Assembly: GCF_001956045.1 (NCBI RefSeq)
Contig: NZ_MRTH01000020.1
Coordinates: 87,149 to 151,148, forward strand
From: Paenibacillus sp. FSL H7-0331
GTDB taxonomy: Bacteria; Bacillota; Bacilli; Paenibacillales; NBRC-103111
Direction: 5' to 3'
Length of the DNA: 64,000 nucleotides
Below, piece by piece: positions 1 through 9,891 of this stretch; the stretch's first letter is position 1; every line of letters starts with the position of its first letter. Under the pieces are notes generated by a model that saw nothing but the letters and a program-made list of their open reading frames with translations, did no database searches and was not told the DNA's origin. A program made the translations under genes and the position numbers.

Positions 1-1355
<1,355 letters not shown>

Positions 1356-1416
1356 TGGTTGAATACGTCAAAAGAGCCTCTGTCATAATGGACGGCATTA
1401 CATGCAACCTGTCATG

Positions 1417-1451
1417 GATAAAAGGGCGGTTACTCTGTTCGTCCTTTTATC
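1417..1451 (+). terminator. Hairpin after the rph-like gene
   Basis: A perfect 9-bp stem (GATAAAAGG at 1417-1425 with CCTTTTATC at 1443-1451) lies 60 bases after the stop of the upstream gene. There is no clean U-run, so termination is only likely. The remainder of 1356-1670 is AT-rich. It has a TATAAT at 1645-1650 that could be the -10 box for the next gene, but no convincing -35 was found. Confidence 0.4.
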
Positions 1452-1670
1452 TATCCATCTTTCCCCCCAAATCAAAATCATAAGAAGAAAAGCAGTACGT
1501 TTTAAAATTTTGGATTTATTGTAGCATATTCGAAATAATTCGTTACATTGATGATTTAAGTTCAATTATTATAGGCAAGTATTTAGTAGGATCGATGAGT
1601 TGGTTATTGTATTATGGATAATAGAATGAGCCTCAATAGGTATTTATAATATAGAACGTAGGAGGATTAC

Positions 1671-2240
1671 ATGGCCTGGAGCAAATTGAAGCAACAGTTG
1701 GAGAGTTTTCTCTGTCCGGCGTTATATGGAAGGGTTGAATACCGTGCAACCGGCTATCGTTATTTACCTGATAAAGCAGGACTTTGTTATATTGCAGTAG
1801 ATAAAAAGAACGTACTCAATATGGGTGATAAAACTACCTTAATCAGATGGTATCAGACGGAGTTGGAAATTAAGAATGATTCAGATATCCAAATTCCTAT
1901 CAACAATGAAGAAATTGAAACTGTCAGAAAAGATACCAAGGGAATAGTTCCGGAGGATCGTCTAAAAATAATTGCAAAAAGTAGAAAAATAGCAGAATAT
2001 GCAAAGGAGCTTGTTGCAGCACAGTCAGCATTAAGTAAATCAAATTTTACCGTTGTAGCTAATAAGTTTTTATCCATTTCAATTGAGGAAAGTATAGAGA
2101 GCAATGATATCTTATTGAATATTTTAGCTTTGGTGGACAGAAGAGTTGGAAAAAAGCGAATATTAAATATAAGCGAGAAGATAAAGTTAAAGCATCCAAT
2201 TGTGAAGTATTTTTATGAACTACGACTTAGTACGTTATGA
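1671..2240 (+). CDS. Small uncharacterised cytosolic protein (SF0329-like)
   Basis: A 189-residue protein with an ATG start and a strong AGGAGG site at 1660-1665. No signal peptide or membrane segment is visible. The N-terminal ~60 residues (SKLKQQLESFL, then Gly/Tyr-rich RATGYRYLPDKAG and an aromatic RWYQTE) are the recognisable part. They resemble a conserved bacillar family that I recall as the SF0329 family, of unknown function. The middle is Lys/Glu-rich and helical. It stands alone between a hairpin and a strong terminator and is therefore monocistronic. No function is proposed. Confidence 0.7.
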   Translation: MAWSKLKQQLESFLCPALYGRVEYRATGYRYLPDKAGLCYIAVDKKNVLNMGDKTTLIRWYQTELEIKNDSDIQIPINNEEIETVRKDTKGIVPEDRLKIIAKSRKIAEYAKELVAAQSALSKSNFTVVANKFLSISIEESIESNDILLNILALVDRRVGKKRILNISEKIKLKHPIVKYFYELRLSTL

Positions 2241-2314
2241 AAATAAATAACTCATTCACCTCACCATTCCGCTAATTTTTACTGACTCTAAATATCGAGG
2301 AGTTCTTTCTAATT

Positions 2315-2349
2315 CAACACAACTGTATCGGTACAGTTGTGTTGTTTTT
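2315..2349 (+). terminator. Rho-independent terminator
   Basis: A perfect 13-bp stem (2315-2327 with 2332-2344) around a TCGG tetraloop is followed by a T-run. It closes the single-gene unit of the preceding unknown protein. Confidence 0.9.
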
Positions 2350-2442
2350 GCATTGAGGAATGAAACATACATCTCTACAATGGGATTATGCAGCCGAAGC
2401 ATAATCTTGGTGACGGCGATTACAAATCAGAGGTGATTCACA

Positions 2443-3321
2443 TTGTATACGATGACGAAAGAAGAAATAAAAGCATACCTTCGCAGGATCGGTATTTCAG
2501 AGGTGCAACCGCCGACCAAGGAATATTTATTTTCTCTGCATCAAGCTCATGTACGGACTCTTACGTGGCAAACCGTAGACATTTTTGCCCGCAAACCGGC
2601 TAGCATCGGGTTCGAACAATCGGTTCAACTTGTTCTCCATGGCAGGAGCGGCTACTGCTTTCATTTGAATGGGGCATTCAGTGCGTTGCTCCATTCATTG
2701 GGTTATCACGTAAATTTGCACCGGGCGGGCGTTCAGCCACTGGGAGCCGAACCGCGCGTGAATTCGTTCCATCTGGGTTTGAGTGTTAACTTTAGGGATG
2801 ATCTTTATGCTGAGGAACGATGGATTGTCGATGTGGGATTGGGAGATATGCCTTATGAGCCTATTCCGCTTCGTCATGGCCTATATGATCAGGGGCCTTT
2901 GAGCTATAAGGTGACGGCATCCAGCGTGGTGACCAATGGCTGGCGCTTGGAGCATGATCCAAACGCTTCCTTTGTCGGGGTCGATATCGATGCTGAGGTA
3001 CTCGAAGGCTTGGAGGAGTTTATCCCGAAGCACGACTTCTACAGCCGTTCGCCGGAGTCGCTATGGTTTCATATTTTTCTCATTAGACAAAGAGACGCGG
3101 ATGAAAGCAACGAGCTCCGGGGATGCGTATGGAGCAAGCACGATAAGAACGGCCTGACGAAGATTGAAGTGGAGAGCAAGTCACAATGGTTTGACATTCT
3201 GGGGGACGTATTCGGGGAACATCTCGTCAATTACAGCAGACTGGAACGCGATGACCTGTGGAAAAGGGTAGAAGCCGCGCATCTCGAATGGAAGGCTGCC
3301 AAGCTTGCAACGGGAAAATAG
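2443..3321 (+). CDS. Arylamine N-acetyltransferase
   Basis: This cytosolic 292-residue enzyme belongs to the NAT family, which moves acetyl (or other acyl) groups from CoA to arylamines, hydrazines or related amines. The catalytic triad is visible and in order: Cys72 in RSGYCFHLNGAF, His110 in NSFHLGL and Asp130 in VDVGLGD. The length is slightly above the usual 260-280. The TTG at 2443 is preferred as start because AGGTGA (2431-2436) lies 6 bases before it; the ATG at 2452 would be 15 bases away. The gene appears monocistronic. It is probably used for xenobiotic detoxification; a role as an amide synthase in a biosynthetic cluster is unlikely because no such cluster surrounds it. Confidence 0.9.
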   Translation: MYTMTKEEIKAYLRRIGISEVQPPTKEYLFSLHQAHVRTLTWQTVDIFARKPASIGFEQSVQLVLHGRSGYCFHLNGAFSALLHSLGYHVNLHRAGVQPLGAEPRVNSFHLGLSVNFRDDLYAEERWIVDVGLGDMPYEPIPLRHGLYDQGPLSYKVTASSVVTNGWRLEHDPNASFVGVDIDAEVLEGLEEFIPKHDFYSRSPESLWFHIFLIRQRDADESNELRGCVWSKHDKNGLTKIEVESKSQWFDILGDVFGEHLVNYSRLERDDLWKRVEAAHLEWKAAKLATGK

Positions 3322-3422
3322 TTGTCTGTTTTATCACGTTTTATCAGGCTTACCCTATAACTAGTTGCTATAACATTAGTGTCATACTTTACAATTAACT
3401 AAGCGGATGGGTTTGTCAGGCA

Positions 3423-3607
3423 ATGGGCCATCGGCAAGCCAGAGGCGTCTATTTTGTACATCGGGTCGGAGAACGTATTGCATTTGCTGTTGAAGATATT
3501 GATGCCGTTGTTGCCAAATTGAAAAGAAAGGTACGGAAATCTTTAGTGAGATGCAAAACTATGAAGATAGTTATAAGTTATGCTACTGTCGCGGGAAATT
3601 AATTTGA
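3423..3607 (+). pseudogene. VOC (glyoxalase/bleomycin-resistance) family relic, frameshifted
   Basis: From the ATG at 3423 the frame reads a beta-alpha piece typical of VOC-domain C-termini (RIAFAVEDIDAVVAKLK). After about 3525 the homologous reading continues in another frame as KGTEIFSEMQNYEDSYKLC followed by CRGKLI and a stop at 3605-3607. A one-base deletion near 3525 explains this. The usual last strand with the metal-binding Glu (PEGxxxEL) is missing. It is a dead fragment; the N-terminal half is not recognisable upstream. Confidence 0.7.
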
Positions 3608-4059
3608 TTCCCCCAGTTAACTCAGTAACATCTGATAAAGGGAACGCATGTTCGATAAAATTCATTGCGTGAGGAGAGCGGTTTATTGAATGGGATGAGA
3701 TGATGAATTTTGTGAAGGTCATTCCTGGATGGCATCATTACGTAAACATATGGTTGTGTAACAGCTACAAAATAACGAACCGTTCCCTGAAAAAAGGAAC
3801 GGTTTTTCGTGATGTTCTCTCTTCGGGATTGGTCTTCAATAGTAAATTTGTCATAATATTTTGCTAGAGGACTCCTATCAGTACCGTTTTAAGTAGAAAA
3901 TTAAACTTAATGAATTAAACTTTTCTTGTAGATCTTGCACGATCTATTTATAATTACGATGTGGTTTGTCTTTCCAATCAACATACACAAGCCCATCCAT
4001 CCCGTAGGTAAATCTATCCCGCATTATGAATTTGACTACAACAAGGAGGAATATCTTTA
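3608..4059. other. Intergenic region before the AraC regulator
   Basis: I see no credible gene here. It holds one terminator (3778-3807), AT-rich sequence from 3840 to 3960 that could carry the promoter of the next gene, and an AAGGAGG site just before the ATG at 4060. No clear -35/-10 pair could be assigned. Confidence 0.5.
3778..3807 (+). terminator. Rho-independent terminator
   Basis: The 9-bp stem AACCGTTCC (3778-3786) with GGAACGGTT (3796-3804) is followed by a short T-run. It separates the VOC relic from the regulator gene at 4060. Confidence 0.85.
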
Positions 4060-6357
4060 ATGAATAAAGGACGGCATATTCGAATGGAGTCCTTGCTTAT
4101 TGTTCGTTTTGTACTCCCGTTATTCATCATCCTCACTTTGTCACTGATTGTTGGGTTTTTAATATACCAACAAACTTCTTCTGTGCTGGAAGATGAGGTT
4201 AAGGCGTCCAACCGCCTATTGCTGGAACAGGGCATGAATGTGCTGGACAAAAGATGGGAAGACATCGATACGCAAATCAGGCGAATTACCAACGATTTGA
4301 AGGTGACCAGGCTGCAGCAAATCGATGATCCTTTTGGCGTTAATCTGTATCGAACCATCGAAGCAAGAGGACGGCTTCTTGAATATTATATTTCCAATGA
4401 ATTGATTATGAATTATTTTATTGTATTTAAAAACAACCAGCTCGTACTGAACAACGATTATACATCCAGATTAGACGATTTTTCTTCTGTACTCCAGTAT
4501 CCGAATCAATCGGAGAATTTTTTGCAATCGTTAGTAGAGACCTATCATAATCGGGATGTTATCCCGGCAGGAAACGTCTCGCTTCAAGGTACTCAGTATG
4601 AGTTGCTGACCTACCTTCGTTCTTTTGGTTTCTCCAACTACTCCAATGGGATTATCATCATGCTTATTAAAAACAACGAAATTACCAAGCTGTTTAAAAG
4701 ATTCGACACAGACGGCAGCTGGGTGTATATAGCAGATGAGAAGGGTGAAATTATTACGAGTGTCGAAGGGCCAAGTGCCAAGCTGCCGCAGGAACGGCTT
4801 GTTTTGCCTTATAGCAGCGGGGTAATGAGCAGCAGTATCAATGGGGATGATATGATGGTCACGTATGTGACCTCCGCCTATAACGGCTGGACCTATGTAG
4901 CAGCCCAACCCTCCAAGGTTGTGCTGAAAAAAATTACCTATATTAAAAATACGACGATTACCATCTTCCTTTTATTTTTATTCAGTGGCAGCCTTATTGG
5001 CATCTATATGACTTATAGGAGCAGCATGCCGATTCGCAAGATCATACATACTCTGGCTAACTACAGGATAACGCCTGACGATCCAAAGAGCGGTGCTTTC
5101 GGGATGATCAGCCAAAGCATATCTATGCTCATGACGAGCAACCAGGAGCTGCAATCAAAAATGGAGCGTCAGCTGCCATTTCTGCGAGCGGCGTTCTTCG
5201 AGAGGGTGCTTAGAGGGCAATTTCAATCGGATGCAGATATGGAAGCCGTTCGTACGCATGTTCGAGTGGATTGGATGGGGGAAGCTTATTTGGTTGCAAT
5301 CCTGACCTTCCCTGACAGGGCGACGACAGCTGTTAATGCCGATGAAATCGAATATCTGAATCAGAAAAAACTGATTGCCAGTGAGATCCTAATAGAGATG
5401 ATCCCGGATGTTATTTTGCATGATGTGGATGTAGACAAAATTGCTTTGATCATGCAGTTTACTGAGGACGAGCCTGCTAGCATATACGGGAAAGCAGCAG
5501 GGTACCTAGAGTCGGTACAGCTTCAAATCCAGCAGCAATGCGGTATTGCGTCCATTATATCGATAGGTAATTATTATCCACAAAGAATGGATATCACAAG
5601 ATCTTTTTTTGAGGCCCAGCAAGCCCTTATCCGCAGCAAGGATAACCGCATCATCTGGTTCAAAGAAATTTTGCCGAATCCAAGCAGCTATTATTACCCG
5701 GAAAATATGGAAACCCGGCTGATAAACCTGGTGCGTACGGGGAATGAGGAAACGTTAACAAAGCTGCTTAGCGAGCTGCACTGGCATAATTTTGTGGACA
5801 GGAATTTGCCTGTTCTTGTGCTTAAAGTCTTTTTATTCGATTTTGCCGCAAGCGTATATAAGACTTCAGGTGAAATCGGCGAAGTGACAGGTGTGGAGAA
5901 AGCAGTAGCAGTGGCCAGTATCTTGGATAAAGTGGAAAGTATTGAGGCTCACTATATCCAACTCAAAAATAAACTAGAAGAAATGAGCAGATCAGTACGA
6001 CATAAGCAGAATGATCGGCAGCAGCAATGGTTTCAAGATGTTATAGCGTTTGTTGATAATCAGTATTCCGATCTGCAAATGTCTCTTGCCTTGTTGGCAG
6101 AACGCTTTAATGTGACAGAAACTTATTTGTCCAGATTGTTCAAAGAAAAAACCGGGATCAATTTCTTCGACTACCTGGAAAGCCTGCGGATCGAACAATC
6201 CAAACAGCTGCTGATTACGACAGCGCTTACGGTTGGGGAAATCGCACTCCGTGTAGGCTACAGCTCCTCCAATACGTTCGGACGTGCCTTCAAGCGGACT
6301 GTGGGTATAAGCGCACTGGCTTTTAGAAACGGAAATAGTGGGGAAATGCAAGAATAG
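4060..6357 (+). CDS. Membrane-anchored AraC-family regulator with extracellular sensor
   Basis: The 765-residue protein has one membrane segment at about 13-35, an extracytoplasmic Cache-like sensor up to about 290, and a second membrane segment at about 296-320. A cytosolic middle region follows, and a C-terminal double helix-turn-helix of the AraC/XylS type spans about 660-760. The latter includes LALLAERFNVTETYLSRLFKE and the second helix VGYSSSNTFGRAFKR. This single-chain architecture is common in Paenibacillus and fuses sensor and DNA-binding parts without a phosphorelay. The start at 4060 has AAGGAGG before it. The gene lies directly upstream of the sulfatase/importer operon, so it probably activates that operon in response to an extracellular glycan fragment. 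Confidence 0.9.
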   Translation: MNKGRHIRMESLLIVRFVLPLFIILTLSLIVGFLIYQQTSSVLEDEVKASNRLLLEQGMNVLDKRWEDIDTQIRRITNDLKVTRLQQIDDPFGVNLYRTIEARGRLLEYYISNELIMNYFIVFKNNQLVLNNDYTSRLDDFSSVLQYPNQSENFLQSLVETYHNRDVIPAGNVSLQGTQYELLTYLRSFGFSNYSNGIIIMLIKNNEITKLFKRFDTDGSWVYIADEKGEIITSVEGPSAKLPQERLVLPYSSGVMSSSINGDDMMVTYVTSAYNGWTYVAAQPSKVVLKKITYIKNTTITIFLLFLFSGSLIGIYMTYRSSMPIRKIIHTLANYRITPDDPKSGAFGMISQSISMLMTSNQELQSKMERQLPFLRAAFFERVLRGQFQSDADMEAVRTHVRVDWMGEAYLVAILTFPDRATTAVNADEIEYLNQKKLIASEILIEMIPDVILHDVDVDKIALIMQFTEDEPASIYGKAAGYLESVQLQIQQQCGIASIISIGNYYPQRMDITRSFFEAQQALIRSKDNRIIWFKEILPNPSSYYYPENMETRLINLVRTGNEETLTKLLSELHWHNFVDRNLPVLVLKVFLFDFAASVYKTSGEIGEVTGVEKAVAVASILDKVESIEAHYIQLKNKLEEMSRSVRHKQNDRQQQWFQDVIAFVDNQYSDLQMSLALLAERFNVTETYLSRLFKEKTGINFFDYLESLRIEQSKQLLITTALTVGEIALRVGYSSSNTFGRAFKRTVGISALAFRNGNSGEMQE

Positions 6358-6410
6358 CAGGGTCTGCAGTAATTGCACATAAGCAAAAAGCAAGTATTGC
6401 AGAGTCTGCA
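6357..6410 (+). promoter_or_regulatory. Two paired dyad elements upstream of the sulfatase promoter
   Basis: GCAGGGTCTGCA (6357-6368) and GCAGAGTCTGCA (6399-6410) are near-identical and start 42 bases apart, close to four helical turns. The second extends to the symmetric TTGCAGAgTCTGCAA. They end 11 bases before the -35 box, the usual place for an activator. The upstream AraC protein is the obvious candidate to bind them. The symmetry is unusual for AraC sites, which are often direct repeats. Confidence 0.5.
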
Positions 6411-6421
6411 AATCCTTCATG

Positions 6422-6450
6422 TTTACACTAGTTTCCAGGCTCTGTATATT
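6422..6450 (+). promoter_or_regulatory. Promoter of the sulfatase operon
   Basis: TTTACA (6422-6427), a 17-base spacer and TATATT (6445-6450) fit a sigma-A promoter. Transcription would begin around 6457, about 65 bases before the sulfatase ATG. Confidence 0.6.
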
Positions 6451-6475
6451 ATAGATGTCCCGGGATGGATGAAAA

Positions 6476-6489
6476 TGTTATCGCTTTCA
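6476..6489 (+). promoter_or_regulatory. Catabolite-responsive element (cre)
   Basis: TGTTATCGCTTTCA matches the CcpA consensus TGWNANCGNTNWCA at every fixed position. It sits about 20 bases downstream of the inferred transcription start, where bound CcpA would block elongation. Glucose repression of the sulfatase operon is therefore expected. Confidence 0.7.
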
Positions 6490-6520
6490 TTTCGAATTAA
6501 AACTAAACGGAGGGCTTAAG

Positions 6521-7969
6521 ATGAGCGAACCTAATATTTTATGGATTTGCACAGATCAGCAGCGTTATGACACCTTGGGCTGTTACGGAAATTCATTTGT
6601 TAAGACGCCAAACATTGATCGCCTCGCACAAAACGGCGTATTATTCGAAAATGCCTTCTGCCAGGCAACGGTGTGTACGCCTAGCCGAGCGAGTTTTTTG
6701 ACCGGTCGTTATCCACGCACGACCCGTTGTCGGCAAAATGGACAAAACATTCCGGAGGACGAAATGCTTGTCACACGGCTGCTTGCAGACGCAGGTTATG
6801 TAGGCGGTCTGTCAGGCAAGCTCCACTTGTCCGCTTGTAATCCAAGCGTCATGCATGGAACAGAGCGCAGAATAGCAGATGGCTACTCGCAATTTCACTG
6901 GTCCCATCATCCGGACAATCACTGGCCAACCAATGAATATATCCAATGGCTGCGCGTCAAAGGTAAGACCTACCAACCGCTGCAAACAGAAGGAAGCCGT
7001 TATGTCGAGATCGGTCCCGATGCAGAAGACCATCAAACGACCTGGTGCGCGGAGAAGGCGGTCCATTTTATCGAAGCGAATCAATCCTACGAGCAGCCTT
7101 GGTTTTTTTCTGTCAATATGTTTGACCCGCATCACCCGTTTAATCCTCCTCGGGCCTATCTTGAGCGATATATGCAAAAGCTGGATGAAATTCCGCTGCC
7201 TAATTATAAAGAAGGTGAGCTGGAGGAAAAGACATACTTCCAACAGTTTGACCACAACGGGGCTTATGGGAATGAAAGATTGCTACCCTTCTCCCAGATG
7301 AATGAGCAGGACCACCGCATGCTAAAGGCTGCCTATTGGGCGATGATCGATTTGATCGATGAGCAGGTTGGCCGAATGCTGGAGGCGTTGGAACGCACTG
7401 GACAGCTAGAGAACACGATAGTCATCTTTATGTCGGACCATGGCGAGTTACTGGGAGACCATGGTATTTACTTGAAGGGGCCATTTTTCTATGAGCCGTC
7501 GATTCACGTTCCATTGATCGTATCTTGGCCCGGCCATTTTCAATCGGGAGTACGCAGTCCTGAGCTTGTTGAGCTTGTCGATGTGGCTCCTACTCTTTTG
7601 GAAGCTGCAGGCTTGCACATTCATCCCGGTATGCAGGGGAAGTCACTTATGCAGCTGCTTACTGCAGAAGCAGTAGATTCCAAATTATCGCATCGCAGTG
7701 ATATTTACTGTGAGCATTATAATGCTAGTGCGAAACAGAATGGTATCGGAGGCTTTGCTACTATGGTGCGAACCGACCGGTATAAGCTGGTATCTTATCA
7801 CCGCCGTCATGAAGAGGAGCTGTATGACCTCCAGGAAGATCCGAATGAAAGGCGTAATTTATGGATGGATGAGAGCTACTCGGCAGTTAAGCTGGACATG
7901 ATGAAACGATTATGTGACCGAATGGCTGAAACCGTGGATCCGCTACCGGAACGATTGGCTGTATGGTAG
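6521..7969 (+). CDS. Arylsulfatase-type sulfatase (Cys-type)
   Basis: The 482-residue protein is a type I sulfatase of the alkaline-phosphatase superfamily, hydrolysing sulfate esters. The active-site motif is C52-T-P-S-R, where the Cys must be converted to formylglycine by a maturation enzyme. The start of the fold (ILWICTDQQRYDTLGCYGN) and the metal-binding SDHGELLGDHG segment are present. There is no signal peptide, so it acts in the cytosol on an imported sulfated sugar. No formylglycine-generating enzyme or anSME is seen in the window, so it must be elsewhere. It is the first gene of an operon with two permeases and a binding protein, which points to a sulfated oligosaccharide as substrate; phosphonate monoesterase activity is a less likely alternative. 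Confidence 0.92.
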   Translation: MSEPNILWICTDQQRYDTLGCYGNSFVKTPNIDRLAQNGVLFENAFCQATVCTPSRASFLTGRYPRTTRCRQNGQNIPEDEMLVTRLLADAGYVGGLSGKLHLSACNPSVMHGTERRIADGYSQFHWSHHPDNHWPTNEYIQWLRVKGKTYQPLQTEGSRYVEIGPDAEDHQTTWCAEKAVHFIEANQSYEQPWFFSVNMFDPHHPFNPPRAYLERYMQKLDEIPLPNYKEGELEEKTYFQQFDHNGAYGNERLLPFSQMNEQDHRMLKAAYWAMIDLIDEQVGRMLEALERTGQLENTIVIFMSDHGELLGDHGIYLKGPFFYEPSIHVPLIVSWPGHFQSGVRSPELVELVDVAPTLLEAAGLHIHPGMQGKSLMQLLTAEAVDSKLSHRSDIYCEHYNASAKQNGIGGFATMVRTDRYKLVSYHRRHEEELYDLQEDPNERRNLWMDESYSAVKLDMMKRLCDRMAETVDPLPERLAVW

Positions 7970-8009
7970 CAATGGCGCAAGAATTCAGGTCAGTATTAAC
8001 AATAAACGG

Positions 8010-8954
8010 ATGACATCTGCTCAGGAGGTGGTCACTACGAATAAAAATCGAATTTCACGCCAGCTACTGAAGGGATGGCAGTTATACTTATTACTGATAC
8101 TTCCACTCCTTTATCTGGCTTTGTTTCGCTATGCACCGATGTATGGAGCTCAAATTGCTTTTAAGAACTATTCGATAACCAAGGGCATTATGGAAAGTCC
8201 ATGGGTAGGCATTGCTAATTTTTCTCGTTTTTTTCACTCGTATGATTTTTGGCGGATTTTAACCAACACGCTGCTGCTAAGCTTGTATCATTTGCTGGCG
8301 ACCTTTCCTTTTCCAATTTTACTAGCGCTGGGCCTCAATTATATCCATCATGTCCGGTTTCGCAAAACCTTACAACTCATCACGTATGCACCGCATTTTA
8401 TTTCAGTTGTTGTCATGGTGGGACTCATTCTACAGTTTCTTTCTCCACGAATCGGGCCGCTCGCTTCGTTAAGCGAGTGGTTAGGCTTCACAATGCCCAA
8501 TGTAATGGGTGACCCGGACTGGTTCAAATCGGTCTACGTATGGTCGGATGTTTGGCAGCATACGGGCTTTTCCTGCATTATCTTCCTTGCCGCTTTGGCT
8601 GGCATCGACCCGGCTCTGCATGAGGCTGCGCTGATGGATGGGGCGTCCAAGGTAAGAAGGATGTGGCACATCGATCTCCCGGGCATTATGCCGATTGCGA
8701 TTATTATGCTGATCCTGAATGTGGGCCATATATTTGATCTGGGGTTTGAAAAGGTTTTGCTTATGCAAAATCCGCTGAATACAAGAACCTCGGAAATTAT
8801 CGACACCTATGTATATAACGTCGGGCTGAAGTCGGCGGTACCTAATTTTTCCTATGCTTCGGCCATCGGGTTATTTAAAAATGTGATCGCGTTTATTCTG
8901 GTCATGTCCGTTAACCAGCTATCCAAAAAATTTGGCCAGTCTAGCCTTTGGTAA
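8010..8954 (+). CDS. CUT1 sugar ABC permease, LplB type
   Basis: A roughly 300-residue inner-membrane permease with six membrane segments and the EAA loop that docks the ATPase (HEAALMDGASKVRRMWHIDLPG). It ends ...NQLSKKFGQSSLW, typical of the LplB half of Lpl-type importers. The start is uncertain. The ATG at 8010 is used here but has no good ribosome site. A perfect AGGAGGTG (8023-8030) sits 8 bases before an ACG codon at 8037, after which the natural N-terminus NKNRISRQLLKGWQ would follow. The ATG-to-ACG change may be real. It is followed after 15 bases by its partner permease. Confidence 0.9.
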   Translation: MTSAQEVVTTNKNRISRQLLKGWQLYLLLILPLLYLALFRYAPMYGAQIAFKNYSITKGIMESPWVGIANFSRFFHSYDFWRILTNTLLLSLYHLLATFPFPILLALGLNYIHHVRFRKTLQLITYAPHFISVVVMVGLILQFLSPRIGPLASLSEWLGFTMPNVMGDPDWFKSVYVWSDVWQHTGFSCIIFLAALAGIDPALHEAALMDGASKVRRMWHIDLPGIMPIAIIMLILNVGHIFDLGFEKVLLMQNPLNTRTSEIIDTYVYNVGLKSAVPNFSYASAIGLFKNVIAFILVMSVNQLSKKFGQSSLW

Positions 8955-8969
8955 CAGGAGGAATGGAAC

Positions 8970-9866
8970 ATGGAATCGTCGTTTTTAAGAGAATCAAGGG
9001 GTGATCGTTGGTTTAATATCATTAACTATACGTTTATGGCCTTGCTCCTGATTATCGTGTTATACCCTGTAATATTTGTGGTAAGCTCTTCATTCAGTAA
9101 TAAAGATGCCGTCTCTGCAGGGCAGGTGCTGCTGTGGCCGGTTGGATTTAGTCTTGAAGGCTATCAAGCCGTATTTCGCGATCCAGCAGTGCTGAGATCC
9201 ATAACGGTTTCAATCGGCTATACGGTTGCCGGTACGTTAATTAACGTGACTCTGACGATTATGGCAGCATATCCGTTATCACGTCGGGATTTATGGGGGC
9301 GAAATTGGCTGATGGGTGTGTTTGCCTTCACGATGTTTTTCAGCGGAGGGCTTATTCCAACGTACTTACTCGTCAAAAATCTGGATTTGCTCAATACACC
9401 TTGGGCGCTTCTGCTGCCGACTGCTCTGAGCATTTGGAATATGGTGATTACCCGGACTTATTTTATGGCGACCATTCCCGATGAGCATCTGGAAGCGGGA
9501 CAAATCGATGGTTGTAACGATCTCATTTTCCTATGGAAGGTCGTGCTTCCACTTTCCGGTCCGATTACCGCAGTGATTGCTTTATATTATGGGGTGGAGC
9601 ATTGGAATCAATACTTCAATGCGTTGCTTTACTTAAAGGAGCCGAAGCTTTATCCGCTCCAACTGGTGCTTCGGGAAATTCTTATCCGGAGCCAGATGAG
9701 CTCTGAAATGATGGGTGATTCGGCCCAAATGGCAGAACAGGCCGGTCTTGCAAATTTGCTTAAATATTCATTAATTGTAGTAGCTACTGCGCCCTTAATG
9801 CTGGTTTACCCTTATGTGCAGAGGTTTTTCGTGAGAGGTGTAATGATTGGGGCTTTAAAAGGATAA
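8970..9866 (+). CDS. CUT1 sugar ABC permease, YtcP/LplC type
   Basis: This 298-residue partner permease has about six membrane segments and an EAA motif (LEAGQIDGCNDLIFLWKVVLPL). It ends in the family-typical FFVRGVMIGALKG. The ATG follows AGGAGG (8957-8962). Together with the preceding permease and the following lipoprotein it forms an ABC importer for an oligosaccharide; no ATPase gene is present in this operon. Confidence 0.93.
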   Translation: MESSFLRESRGDRWFNIINYTFMALLLIIVLYPVIFVVSSSFSNKDAVSAGQVLLWPVGFSLEGYQAVFRDPAVLRSITVSIGYTVAGTLINVTLTIMAAYPLSRRDLWGRNWLMGVFAFTMFFSGGLIPTYLLVKNLDLLNTPWALLLPTALSIWNMVITRTYFMATIPDEHLEAGQIDGCNDLIFLWKVVLPLSGPITAVIALYYGVEHWNQYFNALLYLKEPKLYPLQLVLREILIRSQMSSEMMGDSAQMAEQAGLANLLKYSLIVVATAPLMLVYPYVQRFFVRGVMIGALKG

Positions 9867-9891
9867 TGAACTTAACAAGGAGGGTCTTAAT

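Noticed and set aside
5992..6420. Minus-strand open frame overlapping the 3' end of the AraC gene and the dyads
   Set aside because: It runs opposite the conserved AraC helix-turn-helix and has no recognisable protein.
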